64,000 bases of DNA, taken from contig NC_135176.1 of assembly GCF_041146795.1 (NCBI RefSeq), forward strand, positions 23,251,786-23,315,785. Direction: 5' to 3'. The DNA is from Maylandia zebra. Lineage: Eukaryota; Chordata; Actinopteri; Cichliformes; Cichlidae. Position numbers and translations under genes: made by a program. This document shows positions 48,201 to 61,100 of the stretch, piece by piece (position 1 is the stretch's first letter; each line of letters opens with the position of its first letter). The notes beneath the pieces were generated by a model. It saw nothing but the letters and a program-made list of their open reading frames with translations. It was not told the origin of the DNA and made no database searches.

Positions 48201-51200
48201 CTCTAACATAGTGGCGATAACAGCATCTTCAACATGTTTGGTGCTCCAGTTCGTTAATAACATTTTTCTTGTTCACACAGGTCATTATTTTATTTTTTAT
48301 TTTTTTGTTTATTATCCTCCCTTATTTCCATTTTCTGCCCTACTTTCTCTTCACCCACTCTCACCCTTAACTTTTCCCTTTCTCTCTCTTTCCTGTTTTT
48401 CCTCCAGGCCACAGTCACCCTATGGACATGCCTGGCCGAGGGCTGTACGACGAGAGGGACAGTGGCATCGCCAGGTCTGGTACGTTAATGAGACTAGGCA
48501 CCAAAGCCTGGATTGACCTACACTCACACCACTTTCAGTCCCACAGCTGAGTTTTGAATTACGCCTACATTTAATCTGATCAAGACTAAAGAGGTCAAGG
48601 AACAGAGAACATTGAGAGTATGTCAGGAAGATACTGGGTCATTACACTCTACATAAAACCACACAGAAAGAAATAAAAGCATGGTGGAAGATGGTGTTGA
48701 GGTGAATACATAGCTTCTGAAGTCTGGAAAAGTTTGTCCTGTGGAAACTGACCCCTGTCTCCCAGGCTCTCCTTTAGCCCCACCCCTTCAAACACCACCA
48801 CGTCCTATTGGAATGACTGGTACGAGGAGAATTGTACATTCAGCACGAGACCCATGTTTAAGCAGAGAGTTAAATATATCGTCGCTCGATACTAGCTTTT
48901 CTAATTTAAGAACTCTGCGTCTTTTTTTGACTTTCTCCACCTCTGTACTGTGGTTAGGCTGGAGAGGGTTTTTTGCTGCTGCAACACTCTTATCAGTTTT
49001 CTCCTTACAAGATGTACACATTCATTCAGTTATCTCTCTTTATCTCTTAAAACAAACACACAATATCACACACCAACTAAATGGTTCATGTGACCAGTGA
49101 TCAGTGCGTCCTGTCAGGGCTGTAAATAACCCTGTGATCAAGGCCTGTAGAGAGAGAGTGTGTGTGTGTGTGTGTGTCAGTGTCATTATCATGCCAAGCT
49201 TGGTGTAAAGCCAGTTTGTCAAACAACTGCAGCATGTGACTATGAGCAAGCTTGCTGACATTAGCGCTCATATCAAAGGTATTCAGTAATTACAGTCTGC
49301 GTTTGTGGAAACCAAGAAAAAAGATTGAATGTTTGAGGATTCATTTGTTTGTTTTCGGTGTACCAGTTTTCTTTTCTTTTTTTTTTCTCTCCTTCTCTCT
49401 TAGATTGAGAGCACTGTTTTCAAGTCTGTCTGGCTGTGTTTTTGTGTATGATGTCTCATTGAAACTGAGTACTCTACACACTTGTTGTCTGACTAATTTG
49501 TGCCTTTTTTACTCTTCTGTCTCAACCATTCCCTCTGTCTGTTCCCTACTCCTTTCCTTATCTTTCATTGTAGCTTCCTTGAGCAGCCTGTTGATCACTC
49601 CCTTCCCATCCCCGAGCTCGTCCTTGACCAGCAGCTGTGCGTCCAGTTACCAGCGCCGATGGCTCCGCAGTCAAACAACCAGCCTAGAAAACGGCGTCTT
49701 CCCCCGATGGTGAGATGCATGCAGACATACATCTGTTTAAAAAAACAAAACAAAAACAAAACAAATATTAATTAAAATAAATATTCCAGTCAATAAAAAC
49801 TGTGTAAATGAGGAAAGACACAACAGAAAATAAAGCAGGGCAGTTTTGCAGTAGAAAAACAAACATAAACCATTTGCCAGACATGCAAGCAAGTACACAA
49901 AAACATTAGGGTATCAGCTGATGACTTCTCCATATTTAAAAAATTGAGACTTCATTTGATTTCACTTCAACATTTGTAAAGTTATAAAACACTTAAAGGA
50001 AATGAAAATGTCCATCACAGAGTTTAAGGCTCAAAATTATGTTTCTGACCAACTTGGATATAATTACATTCATTACCACAGAAAATTCTAGCGATTATAA
50101 AAACATACAAACAAAAGAAACAAACTTAAAAGCTAGAAGGAAAAAAAGATGATCAGAAATGGTTTCTGAATTAATTATTTACTAGTAAATTATTTGTTTT
50201 GTTGATTTGCCAGCTGATTGATATGGTTTCACTCTAATCCAGATACACAAGTCAGCTTTCCCAGAAGTCACACTCAGAGTCTCTCCTCCCAATCACAAGC
50301 GCCCAGTGGTCTTTCACCCCTATTCAGGGCCCCTGTCTGGCTTTTGTAAAGTTTATCCTACTAGGACTTCCTCCGAATCCAGCAGGCAGCTGGGAAAAAC
50401 GCGCACACACTGCTGCTGTTAGTAACAACACTGTGACTAGACGGGATGCAGTATTGGTCTGCTGCAATCAAAGTAGCTGTCAGCCTCTGGTTGTGCTCTG
50501 GTTCACCCGGACCACCAAGTCTCTTTGTGTTTTCCAAGTTTTTTTCCTCCTTTTTGGTGGCAGTATATAGAATTACCTATACTGTACTAATGATGCATAA
50601 GAGTATATAGTTAAAACACTTTGCTCCAGCACTACCTTTGTACAGACACAGGGTTGTAAATAATCAGTAAAACTTGGGGCACCTGTAGGGATTGTTAACA
50701 TTAACTTTTCAGTTAATCTGAACTGAATAATCTCTAACCTCCTAAACACATAATTTACTCACTCTGAAGTCATTAAATATTACAAAATATAAGTAAATAT
50801 AAAGAAATGTTGATGGGTTGGGGTTTGTTTTTGTTTGGTTTTTTTTTGGGGGGGGGGGGGGGGGGGGGGGGGTTTGCCAGTAATGAATGAATGTTTTATG
50901 CAAGGTGAGATGTAACAAATTTAGCTGGATTTGGATTCACAAGGCGAAGTGTTATATACACATTTCCTCCTCTAGCCTTGCTGTAAAGTTGACTCCATGC
51001 GAATCCTATCCTCCTTAGGTCGGTGGAGGAGAGCTTCAACATGTCGGATGAAAGCGGCGGTCCAAGTCTGGGTGTGATTCGGAAGAAGAAGATAGCCATA
51101 GGTGTCATCTTCACGCTGTCCCCCAATGCTGAGGAAAACAGCCGCTTCCAAGATTTCTTCTTCTCTCACTTTCCACTCTTTGAAAGCCACATGAACAAAC

Positions 51201-52153
51201 TAAAGAGTGCAATTGAGCAGGTAAGTTAAAGGGATGGAATTTCATTTGAGGCCAACTTTTTATTGCAGTTTTAAGTTCCTATCCACCTCCCTGAATGATG
51301 ATGTAGAGATAAGTTTTCCTGCAAAATCTAATGCATTAACAATGACATGAATGGAACAAAACATACAAACCAGCACTGTTTGCTGCTGTAATGAGCAGAG
51401 CTGCTGTCAGATTGACCGGTCAATAGTCATGCCTTTTTATATCTGCGGTTCTGTTTACTGGTGTCTGTTGTTGGCACTGTAAGAGCTCTGGTAGATTTCC
51501 AGTGTTAGCCAGTCTTCTCCTTTACAAGTTCTTTAGTTTGACAGCTTTGTTGCCAAATATCTAAAAGTGCATGCGTGTTGTGTCGCTCTCAAGGCCATGA
51601 AGATGAGTCGGCGGTCAGCTGATGCCAGCCAGAGGGCTCTGGCTTACAGCCGAATGGTGGAGGGACTCAACGAATTCAGGTTGGACAACATATTCTATTT
51701 ACTCACTTAAATATATAAGTGATCTTACAGAGTGTAGTTTCTCTCACTTTTTTAATTACAAGCTTTTGTTTTGAACACTTCTTAAAACAAAGCTGGGTTT
51801 TTTTTAGGAAGTGTTTATCCATGCAATAAGGGATGTTACATAACAGGGCAGAACTTAAGCATAAACCCTAGTAATAACTTTGAGTGACAAAAACAATGTA
51901 TACAAGTGCTCATAGCTTTCTTAAAACAAAATGGTTGCATTGACACTGTAGGCTCTTTCTGTTAACCAAAGTCAGCTGTTTAATCAGTTTCAGTCATTTA
52001 ATATACATTAATATACAATGTATTTGGGAAACTGATGCTTTTTTTCAACTTCTACTAGAGCTGGGCGATAGAACGATAACGATATGTATCGCGATATAAC
52101 TTTTACTCGATAGAGAAATTAAGCTATCGCGATAGACCTCGCCGCTCTTGTCC

Positions 52154-52187
<34 letters not shown>

Positions 52188-55100
52188 TCAGCCGATCCAA
52201 ATTCAGTAGCGCAGAGCTGAACCAATCACAGCCGCAGCGTCACGTCGCGTGACTTGCTACGTACAGCACAAGTGCCAAGCCGCACGTGTGTTTGTTTGGG
52301 AAGCAGCCAGCGCATAATGGAGGAAATGAGTGTGCCGACTAGAAAAATCAACCGAGCGTGACCGAAGAGAAAACCGATGATGGTTCCAATGCCGGAGAGA
52401 TTGTCGAACGGAAGAGCCATAGAAGTTCCGTAGTGTGAAGGTATTTCGGCTATTTCAAGTCTGACAAAAAACAGAGTAGCGTGCACTGTAAATTGCGCCG
52501 AAAGCAAGTCTGGAAATACAATAAACTGGTGCATGCGTCACACTGTGCGCCACGTTATTGTTTCGGTGAAATGAATTTCTACAATACTGTTACTGTTAAT
52601 TCTACTCTCTGCAGTGTTTAAATGCTTACATATACACACAGTTACTGTCCCTCCACACATACGACTCGGTTCTGCTTCTATGCCGCAGCTTTGTTAACTT
52701 TTTCCCACCGAGGCTTCTAGACTCCTGATTGGCCAACATTTCTGCACGGTTAGGAATCTAGCGCCACCTGTTGCTTTGGCATGTTCATAACAGCGTTTTC
52801 CTTCATTTCTGCCTTTATGTGTGGACGGGATTATTTTTTAAAACGAAAACGGAAAATCTCCGTTTTCAAAAATACCCGTGTACGTGTGGACGTAGCCTCA
52901 GTCTCTGACTGGAAGCGCTAATTCGTCATTCGGCTTTTGTCAGACTAAAGTAACTGTTAAAACTGTTTGAAAAGCTAAGCTATACAACAAGGAGAGATTG
53001 AGAATTTCCTTTTAGTTCTCAGTTTATTTGATATTGACAAAAGTTAGTCAGTTTTGTCTGTTCTTCTGTAAAACAAACTAAGATTTATTTTTAGAATTAA
53101 TATTTTGTTTCTAAGTGGAATTGACAATTTAGTCTGTTTCATTTGTTCTATTTTGAAACTTAAACGCTTTAGCGGCTGCCTTTTGTGTAGTTTGCAATAT
53201 TTGCCTTTATTTATCTGAAAAAGTCTCATGTTCCTTAAGTACATCTACCCTGTTGAACTTATTATGGGAAATAAATATTGAAAAACAAGCTGCTGATTAT
53301 TTCACATTTTACTTGTGAGCAACGGCACATTTAAATCTTACAAATATAGTTATTTGGCTTATATCGTGATAGATATCGTTATCGCCTGAAATGAAAAAAA
53401 CATATCGTGATATGAAAAAATCTCATATCGCCCAGCTCTAACTTCTACAAAATAAAACTGGATGCAAAAGGATGCTCTGAATCTTGCATCCATCTACACA
53501 TCATGGGACTTGGCCCATCTTATTTAAACATATTTAAATCATTTTATTTTGGAGGCTGCAAACTGCAGAGCCACTGACCCAGCTCCACTTCGAGGTTCAG
53601 CCCTACATGAATACTGACAGAGGAGATCTGGACTTGGTCAAACTTACTGGCATTGAGCACCACTTATTTTGTTTTCTGTTATTGAGGCCATGTAGGCATG
53701 ATAGGCTGCAGGAAAGTAGCTGTGAAGGAATGGAAAAAGAGGGGTAATATATTCCTCTGTTTAGGAGACAAGGAACTGCTGCGTTGATGAAGGAAGGTAC
53801 TCTATAAAAGAGGCAGTCATTGTTATATATTCTGCAGAGACTCAACATTTACAAGGAATCAGATGACACAGATTTATATCAAAATAGTTTATCAGACTTT
53901 TTTTTTTTTTTTTTTTTTTATCCAAAGCTGCTGTTGGCAAAGTCACGATGCTTTTGCAAAGTGGGTCACCAAGTACTGGTATCCATTTTTATGCTGGTGC
54001 CGACATTTGGTCAGCTTTAATTACCTGAGAAGTATTTTATATGCGTCTTTCATTCCAAGCTTGGTTTGTTAAGCTAGTGGGTTACTAGGGTCCTCTTTCA
54101 ACATCAAGCAGGCAGAGAATGTGAGTGTGAGACCTGGGGTTTACCAGCTAGGGTGGCTTGCGTTGAAAATACATGTGACATTTAATATTTACTGGCTGCA
54201 ACAGCGAGTGTCATAGTTTTACCTTGTGAGTCTTTGTTTATGCAATCTCCTTGGAAAAAAAAAAAGTTCTGGGAGCAACAAATGTAGCGGGAAATGGGTT
54301 AAAGGTCATTTGTAAACTGAAATCTGCATTTATTTGCATATAAATGCACATTTGCTGTTTTGGCCTTGACCAAATCAAAGTTGTTACTTTGTTACTGCAG
54401 CGCACACAGGAGGCCTTTGCTTTGGTGCTTTGACTAATTTTAGGCAGGCTTATTTGATCACGGTTTTAGAAGCTACATCTCAAATTATGCATCACTGCAT
54501 ACTTTGTTGAGAATTATTTCTTTAGACCTTTTAGAAACATCGGTTCCAAGAAGGATTCTGTCTTTATTTGTGATGACATGAGTTATGAAATCATAAATTT
54601 GTGATTATTGGCCTGTAGGATTGTTCGGTATGTCTGTCTGTGTGTGGGTGAGACATGCTTGCCATTATTGTGTGACTCGTAAAATGTTCGACTTATATAA
54701 TGTGCGTGCGTGTGCCCACCTGCTTGTCTCTGCCACCACTTTCACTCTCCACATACACACTGGCACGCAGTTCCCTGTTTGACGTCCCACTCATTGCTGC
54801 AGTCACACGCCTGCTGACAGCCGGCCTCAGCAACCCAAGTCTCCTGAGTGTCAGCCCTATCTATCTCAGACAACTGGTCATGAGCACCAGAATAGTAAAT
54901 ATATGCAAGTGCCAGGAGGAGGAATGCTGATCCCCTGGACTCACTAAATAGCTGCAAAACCACCTTCAGATATAGACTAAATATAACAGTAGTCACTTTT
55001 GCCATTAAGTGGTTTTGACTTAATGGAACATTGCAAGACGTAACTGGACGAAATGCCTTTCTGTGACGCTGACGTGGCTTCAGCATAGCTGGAGGGTGGG

Positions 55101-58100
55101 CACGCGCACACACCCTGCATGTTGGCAAAGATAAGGTTAGTAGAAGCATCTGGACATAAATGTCACAGCAGACTATATTGGGGTTATGCCAGAATTTGCG
55201 GGTTAAGTTCGAACAGGATTTCTGTGCAAAGCAAAACACCTAACACACCGGAGTCTTAATTCTCATTCGGGCACACATACAGTGAAGTTGGGAAGGTTTT
55301 TTTTAGACACTGAAATTGAGTGTCAAACATAAAGCCGTATGTCCCTGAAACTTTCTAAACAAAAAATACATAAATAAGTAAGAAGTCCCTTGAAGCACTT
55401 GGGTAAAACTCCCCCAGAAACTGAAATTTAAAGTCGGTAGGTTGGTTCCATAGATGATATTGACAAAGTGAGCTGACATGACAGTAAAAGGGCAATCAGT
55501 GCTCTTAAAGTCTACCCTGCCTCCATTCTAGTTTAGCCTTAAGCATCTGAATAATGGTGGCAAAGAGTTTTCCCTGTTTGTATAAAGGTTACTCCCACAA
55601 CCAAAAATCTTATTATTGGATTTATAACATGTTAGTCTCTATAAACGGCTTAACTAACAGTATTTATGATGCCTCTTAAAGTCAACTTATGAAACCAACT
55701 TAATGAGGGCAAATGCTTGGACTGTCACTCACCATAGTGAGGTAATTTATATCTGGGTCCTCAGCCCGACACAACAGTTTAATTCCACATCACAGCCGTG
55801 CACTTTTAATGTTCACCTAAACAGCTGATGCGTGGAGGCTGAAGCTAGATTTCCCCACTCATCTAGTGCCGGCTTGGCCTCAGACCTCTTTCCAGTGGCA
55901 GGCTTTCAGTAATGTACACCAGACACCGGGAACAAGTGGGGCTTAGGAGAGGCCGCAGGAAAAAGTCAACCCGTTTATAATACAGGAGTGAATAAAGTAT
56001 TATTAGTTCATTTGATGCCACAGTCAAATGATGGATGATCTTTGCTGCCCTGCAAACAAGAAGACATAATGAGATCTGGAGATGTGTGTCTGATTTATTC
56101 CAAGTTCATTCTGCTTCACCGATTGATCGTTGATCTTCTTGCTATTATCACACATTTTATCTGTCAGACTGTTACCTAACGCTGTGATGTTCTAGTTTAG
56201 CACTAGTTTAAAATGAAATCTATAACACTAAAGGGTCATCTAAAGCAACACTTAGCTCTTTTTGTTTTGTTTATAACAACTAAATATTTGGCATCTTTCT
56301 ATTTTAACATTAGGAACTCTTGAAACTTAGTTTTGTAGACATGGATTAAGCTGGGAGGTCTTCACTGAGTTTTTCTTTTAGTTGAGGATTAGTCAAAATC
56401 CACATGTAGGAAAGTGGCTGTTTGTCACTCTGAGCTTGGGTTTAGGGATGGATTTATTAAAAATCTTACTTAAAAATAGATCTGCGTGGCAGTGCTGTTA
56501 AATTCACCTAGAAACAGTGAGGCGCTAAGTTGTTTTCTTTGGAAAATTACGCAATCCTAAAATAGCTTGATCACCAGAATACTTGACCTGAAGTGAATGT
56601 CACTTCCACTGTGTGACACCTGTGTTTTCTCACAGCCTGCGTCACTCCTGTCACCGGGTTCATGATAGGTCAGAGAGGTTGTGAGTTTACTGCAGAATTA
56701 ACCGTGTTTACAGCTGTCCCGAAGCTTCCAGTAAGACTAAATCAAGAAATCAGGGCGGGGTTTTATTGCTTATCAGTAGAACCTACAACCCTTGTGACAG
56801 ATCAGCCGAGCTGATGGCAGATGGTTAAATCCATTTCAGTTTCCTTGACTATGCTGCTGTTTTAGCTGAAGATTGCAATTGTATTATAGATTCAGGTAAT
56901 TTGTTTGCAGCAGAACTAAAGTAAGCAGAAAACTTTCTACAGAGCACCTCATCACCTGATAGAAACTGACAGCACTTTTTGTTTTCTTATCTACTGAAAA
57001 CTGCTCTTTTAATATGGGGGGAAATGGATTTGCTATTTCAAACCCTAAAGCAATGATCTGCAGTCCATATTTTAACCATGACTAAAAATTCCTGATTTTC
57101 CACATTCCTACGTCTGCAGAGATTCCCTTCTGCCTCTGTGTCAAAGCTTGGCCTCTGGCCGAGACATGCTCACCAATTCACCCCACGCTCCATGGAAACT
57201 CCTGTCCTTCTCAATGGACAAATGCCCCAGCCGAGCCACATACAGATGCATATACACCCACACACTGTACAGACCAAGAGACAAAGTTGGGTGTGTGTGA
57301 GGAGGAGAGAGAGGGTGCACGCAAGGTCGTCAGACTGTTACAAACACAGATACAGCAAGGGTCTCCTATGGCCTCAGTGTAGACAGCGAAGCTCTGTGAA
57401 CTGAGATCTCTTTTGTTTACCCCAAGAGACAATAACGTCCCTGTTTTCTCTCTGTCTGTTTTCTCTCTTTCTCCTTGTTCCCTTTCATTTGGACTGTCCA
57501 TGGCCTCCCCCTCTTTCATCGCTCCCTCCCTCGCTGTACCTCATCTCCAGGATGACCATCTGTGACCTCTACACCATGCCCCGAGTGGCCGAACCCGTCT
57601 GGTTGACTATGATGTCTGGAGCATCAGAGAAGAACCAGCTCTGCGGTCAATTCATGAGGGAGCTTTCTCTGCTGATGGAGCAGGCCTCCAAGAACCAGTT
57701 GAGTGTCTCCCTATTCTTCCACCTACTTCACTATTAGTCAAGGAATTTCTATAGATGGCACACAGATTTAGTGAGTCCATGATGTTGTGTCCTAGACTAA
57801 GACAAAGATGCGAGGTGCACAAAATATATATACATGTCGCATCTTTCTTTTCTTAGCAACAGAAATGGGGAACATGCAGATTTCCACACACACTTAACTA
57901 TTCATTCTCTCTCCCTCATACTCCTTTGTTATGTTTAATTGCACACACAGACACTGACACCCTCTTTGCATCTATTTGTCCGTTTTAAAAAGTGCTGTGA
58001 ATGAGAAGATCCCTGCCAGTCTCTAATTGCTTATTGTTGCTATTACAAAGCCATGTCAAACCACTGCTAATTGTGCACGTATGAATTGGTTGCAGCGCTT

Positions 58101-61100
58101 TTATTGAACATAGCACCCATATTCAGCAGAGTTAATTAAAGCATCATTCACTGCACTGAACTGAGGTGTTGCATAATGTTTAGTAAGGTGGTAAAAATGC
58201 CTTAAAATGTTTTATCAGATCTTAATTAGAGTAACACCACAGTGGAAGTGTTCACACAGTTGAAAATATTAAAACTGTGCTTGAGAGTTTTTGTTTTTTT
58301 AATTGTAACTTTTTCTGTATTTTTTTTTTAATTAATTTGTCATTTTATCTTCTATAAACTCCATATCAAAATCTACAACTTCACTGATTTTGTTGAAAAC
58401 CAAACTATATTTTACTTTTTCGTATATTTTTTACATTCAGTCATTTATACAAATTAGACCAATGAGAGAACATAGATAAAGGCAGATTATCATTACTGTA
58501 CTACATGAGCCATGGATTTTAAGACATTTGGGACTTTTCTCGTGTTCTCTAATTTCCAGCATGCTCACTGAACTTAAATAGACAGTTTTTTCCCCCCTAA
58601 GTAACCAGTTTCTGTATCAGCATCACCACTTAGCTGAAGTCAGTGTTTCCACCACTACTGCAACTACCTCTAAGTGCTGTTGACTCTTGAGTGAAGCGTC
58701 ATGTTTCCCTGGGAACCAGTGCTTTTACTGTATCACATCACATCTTTTATGAGGCCATCTCATCAGTGCTCCCATGACTGATGGTTCTGATAATTCCAGC
58801 AGTCCCGGCACGCGATTGAACTCTGCTAACATGACAGAGTTGAGTCATGAGACAGGAAGGGAAGTAGACACTTGTGGTCAGAACTGAGAAGTGAATCATG
58901 CTCATGGAGTGTGTGTGTGTATGGGTGTTTCGCTTAATGTGTACAGCTGCGTCTGTTTCAAACTAAGGATTTGTGTTTGTGGTGTCCAGTTCAACAAGAA
59001 AGAAATGACCAAGGTTTTCCAAGTAATGACAGCACATTTGACCTTACTGAAGTAGGTCAGGAGAGAGACTGAGAGAGAGAGAGAGAGAGAAAGGCAATTT
59101 CTGGACAGATGGTAATCATCGAGGGTGATCAGGGCGATATGGTCGTAAGCTGTGCCCATAGCATGGCAGCATGGTGGTTAGCGCTATTGCCTCACAACAA
59201 GAAGGTTAAATGTGTTGAGTTTAAATGTTCTCCTAGTGTCTGCGTGGGTTCTCTCTGGGTAGTCTGGCTTCTTCCCACAGTCCAAAAACACGCAGTAGGA
59301 TTAGGTTAAGTAGGACATCTAAATTGCCCGTAGATGTGCATTTGAGTGTGAATGATTTTGTCTCTTTGTGTTACCCTGCCTCCCGCCCTATGGAAACTGC
59401 CCCCACAACCCTGAATTGGATAAGTGGAAGAAAATGGATGGATCGTGATCATGCACTGATTCCCTCTTGATTTATTCCCCCCCCCCTTAGATTCCTTCCC
59501 GCATTATTGACAGCGATTCTGACCAATCATCTGGCTTGGGTGCCCACCGTCATGCCAAATGGGCAGCCTCCAATCAAGATCTTCCTTGAAAAGCACTCCT
59601 CCCAGAGCGTCGACATGCTGGCAAAGACGCATCCCTACAATCCTCTCTGGGCACAGCTAGGTGAGACGGTCAAAGACAAACACACAGGCAGAGAGACCCA
59701 GATGTGCCTTTGCTTGTTGTTAAAGCACCTGGGTGGAGTGAAAGTAAAACGTAACACCTGTGTTTGCTCTTTATTTTCACTGGAACATTGTTGCCATTGT
59801 TAATCATTACAACTTGAAGACAAGTTATGACTAGACTATGTTCGCTACCTGCAGCTTTAAATCTGAGTAAGCTAGATGTCTGTGCATCATCCTAAGAGGT
59901 GTAATGCAGACATTGTCTTTTAAGTCATCTCAGAAGCAGCGGTCATTCCAGTCCACATTGCATGTGTAATATAAATACTGTTTAAAATTGTAATAACTTG
60001 AAGTGAAAACTGGGTACACTGTTAAACTCTCCCTGATTCATGTGAAAAGCACTGCGTTGTTTTACAGAAGTTGAACTAATTGAAGTACTGAGATTTATTA
60101 GTAGTTGGCTATTATGTAAAATCCTATAATAAATTTTAAAGGGAAGTCTTAATGAGTCCTCATTTTTACTCATGTGACATGGAATGTAATTAGAAAGTGA
60201 GTTAACACTGACACCTAGTGTTAACAGCTGAGAGCTGCAAACAGTCATATGTAAAGAGAAGCGTGAAAGAGATACACACCAACAATACTGTACTTGGTTA
60301 TGGGTGTTTAAGTAAACAATAAAGAAGAAAATATGATATTTTTTACTCTCCAATAAAACTTGTATTCAAAATATACATTTCCTGTCTGAGATTAGGGAAA
60401 CAACGTAAAATTATAAAGCCAAGAAAATATGGAATTAATTAACATATTTGTAAAAATGACTGTTCTTTTATCTTTTTGTAGGGGACCTGTATGGGGCTAT
60501 TGGCTCCCCAGTTCGGCTGTCAAAGACTGTAGTAGTTGGCCGCAGACAGGAGCTTGTCCAGAGACTCCTTTATGTCCTTACCTACTTCATTCGCTGTTCT
60601 GAGCTGCTGGAGACGCACATGCTGGACAGTGCTGAGGACGAGGCCATTGTCATGCCCGGCTCCCTTATAACTACCTCCCTTAGAAAGGGCGAGGTGGAGG
60701 AGTCTGATTATGTCTTGGTTACCGTCCACAAACCCAGCGGAGACTACCTATCCCAAGGGGCCCACAGTCAGCAGACTGAGACAGAAGACAGCATCTACCC
60801 TTCAGACAACAGCCTGCAGAGCAGCACATTCACAGACAATGAAGTGGAGCACAGTGCTGGAGAGCCACCCAACGAGGAAGAGGAGGAGGATGAGGATGAG
60901 GAAGACAGCAGCGAGAGCCAGGGATCGAGGAGCAGTGTGCTTCAGGCAGGACACGGCCAGGGCACAATTCCCATTAACAGGATTGCAGAGGTGGCAGAAG
61001 CTAAGGATGTGTGCAAGGAGTCTAGCAGCCGACTGTTCACAGAGGCTCGAGTGGAGACGGTGCTGCACGTCGGCTTGGCTTCCACCAGGGAGCAGGTCTG

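Noticed and set aside
54742..55239. 165-codon minus-strand frame in FNIP1 intron 11
   Set aside because: Composition and content look random; no domain or promoter and no sign of an antisense gene.
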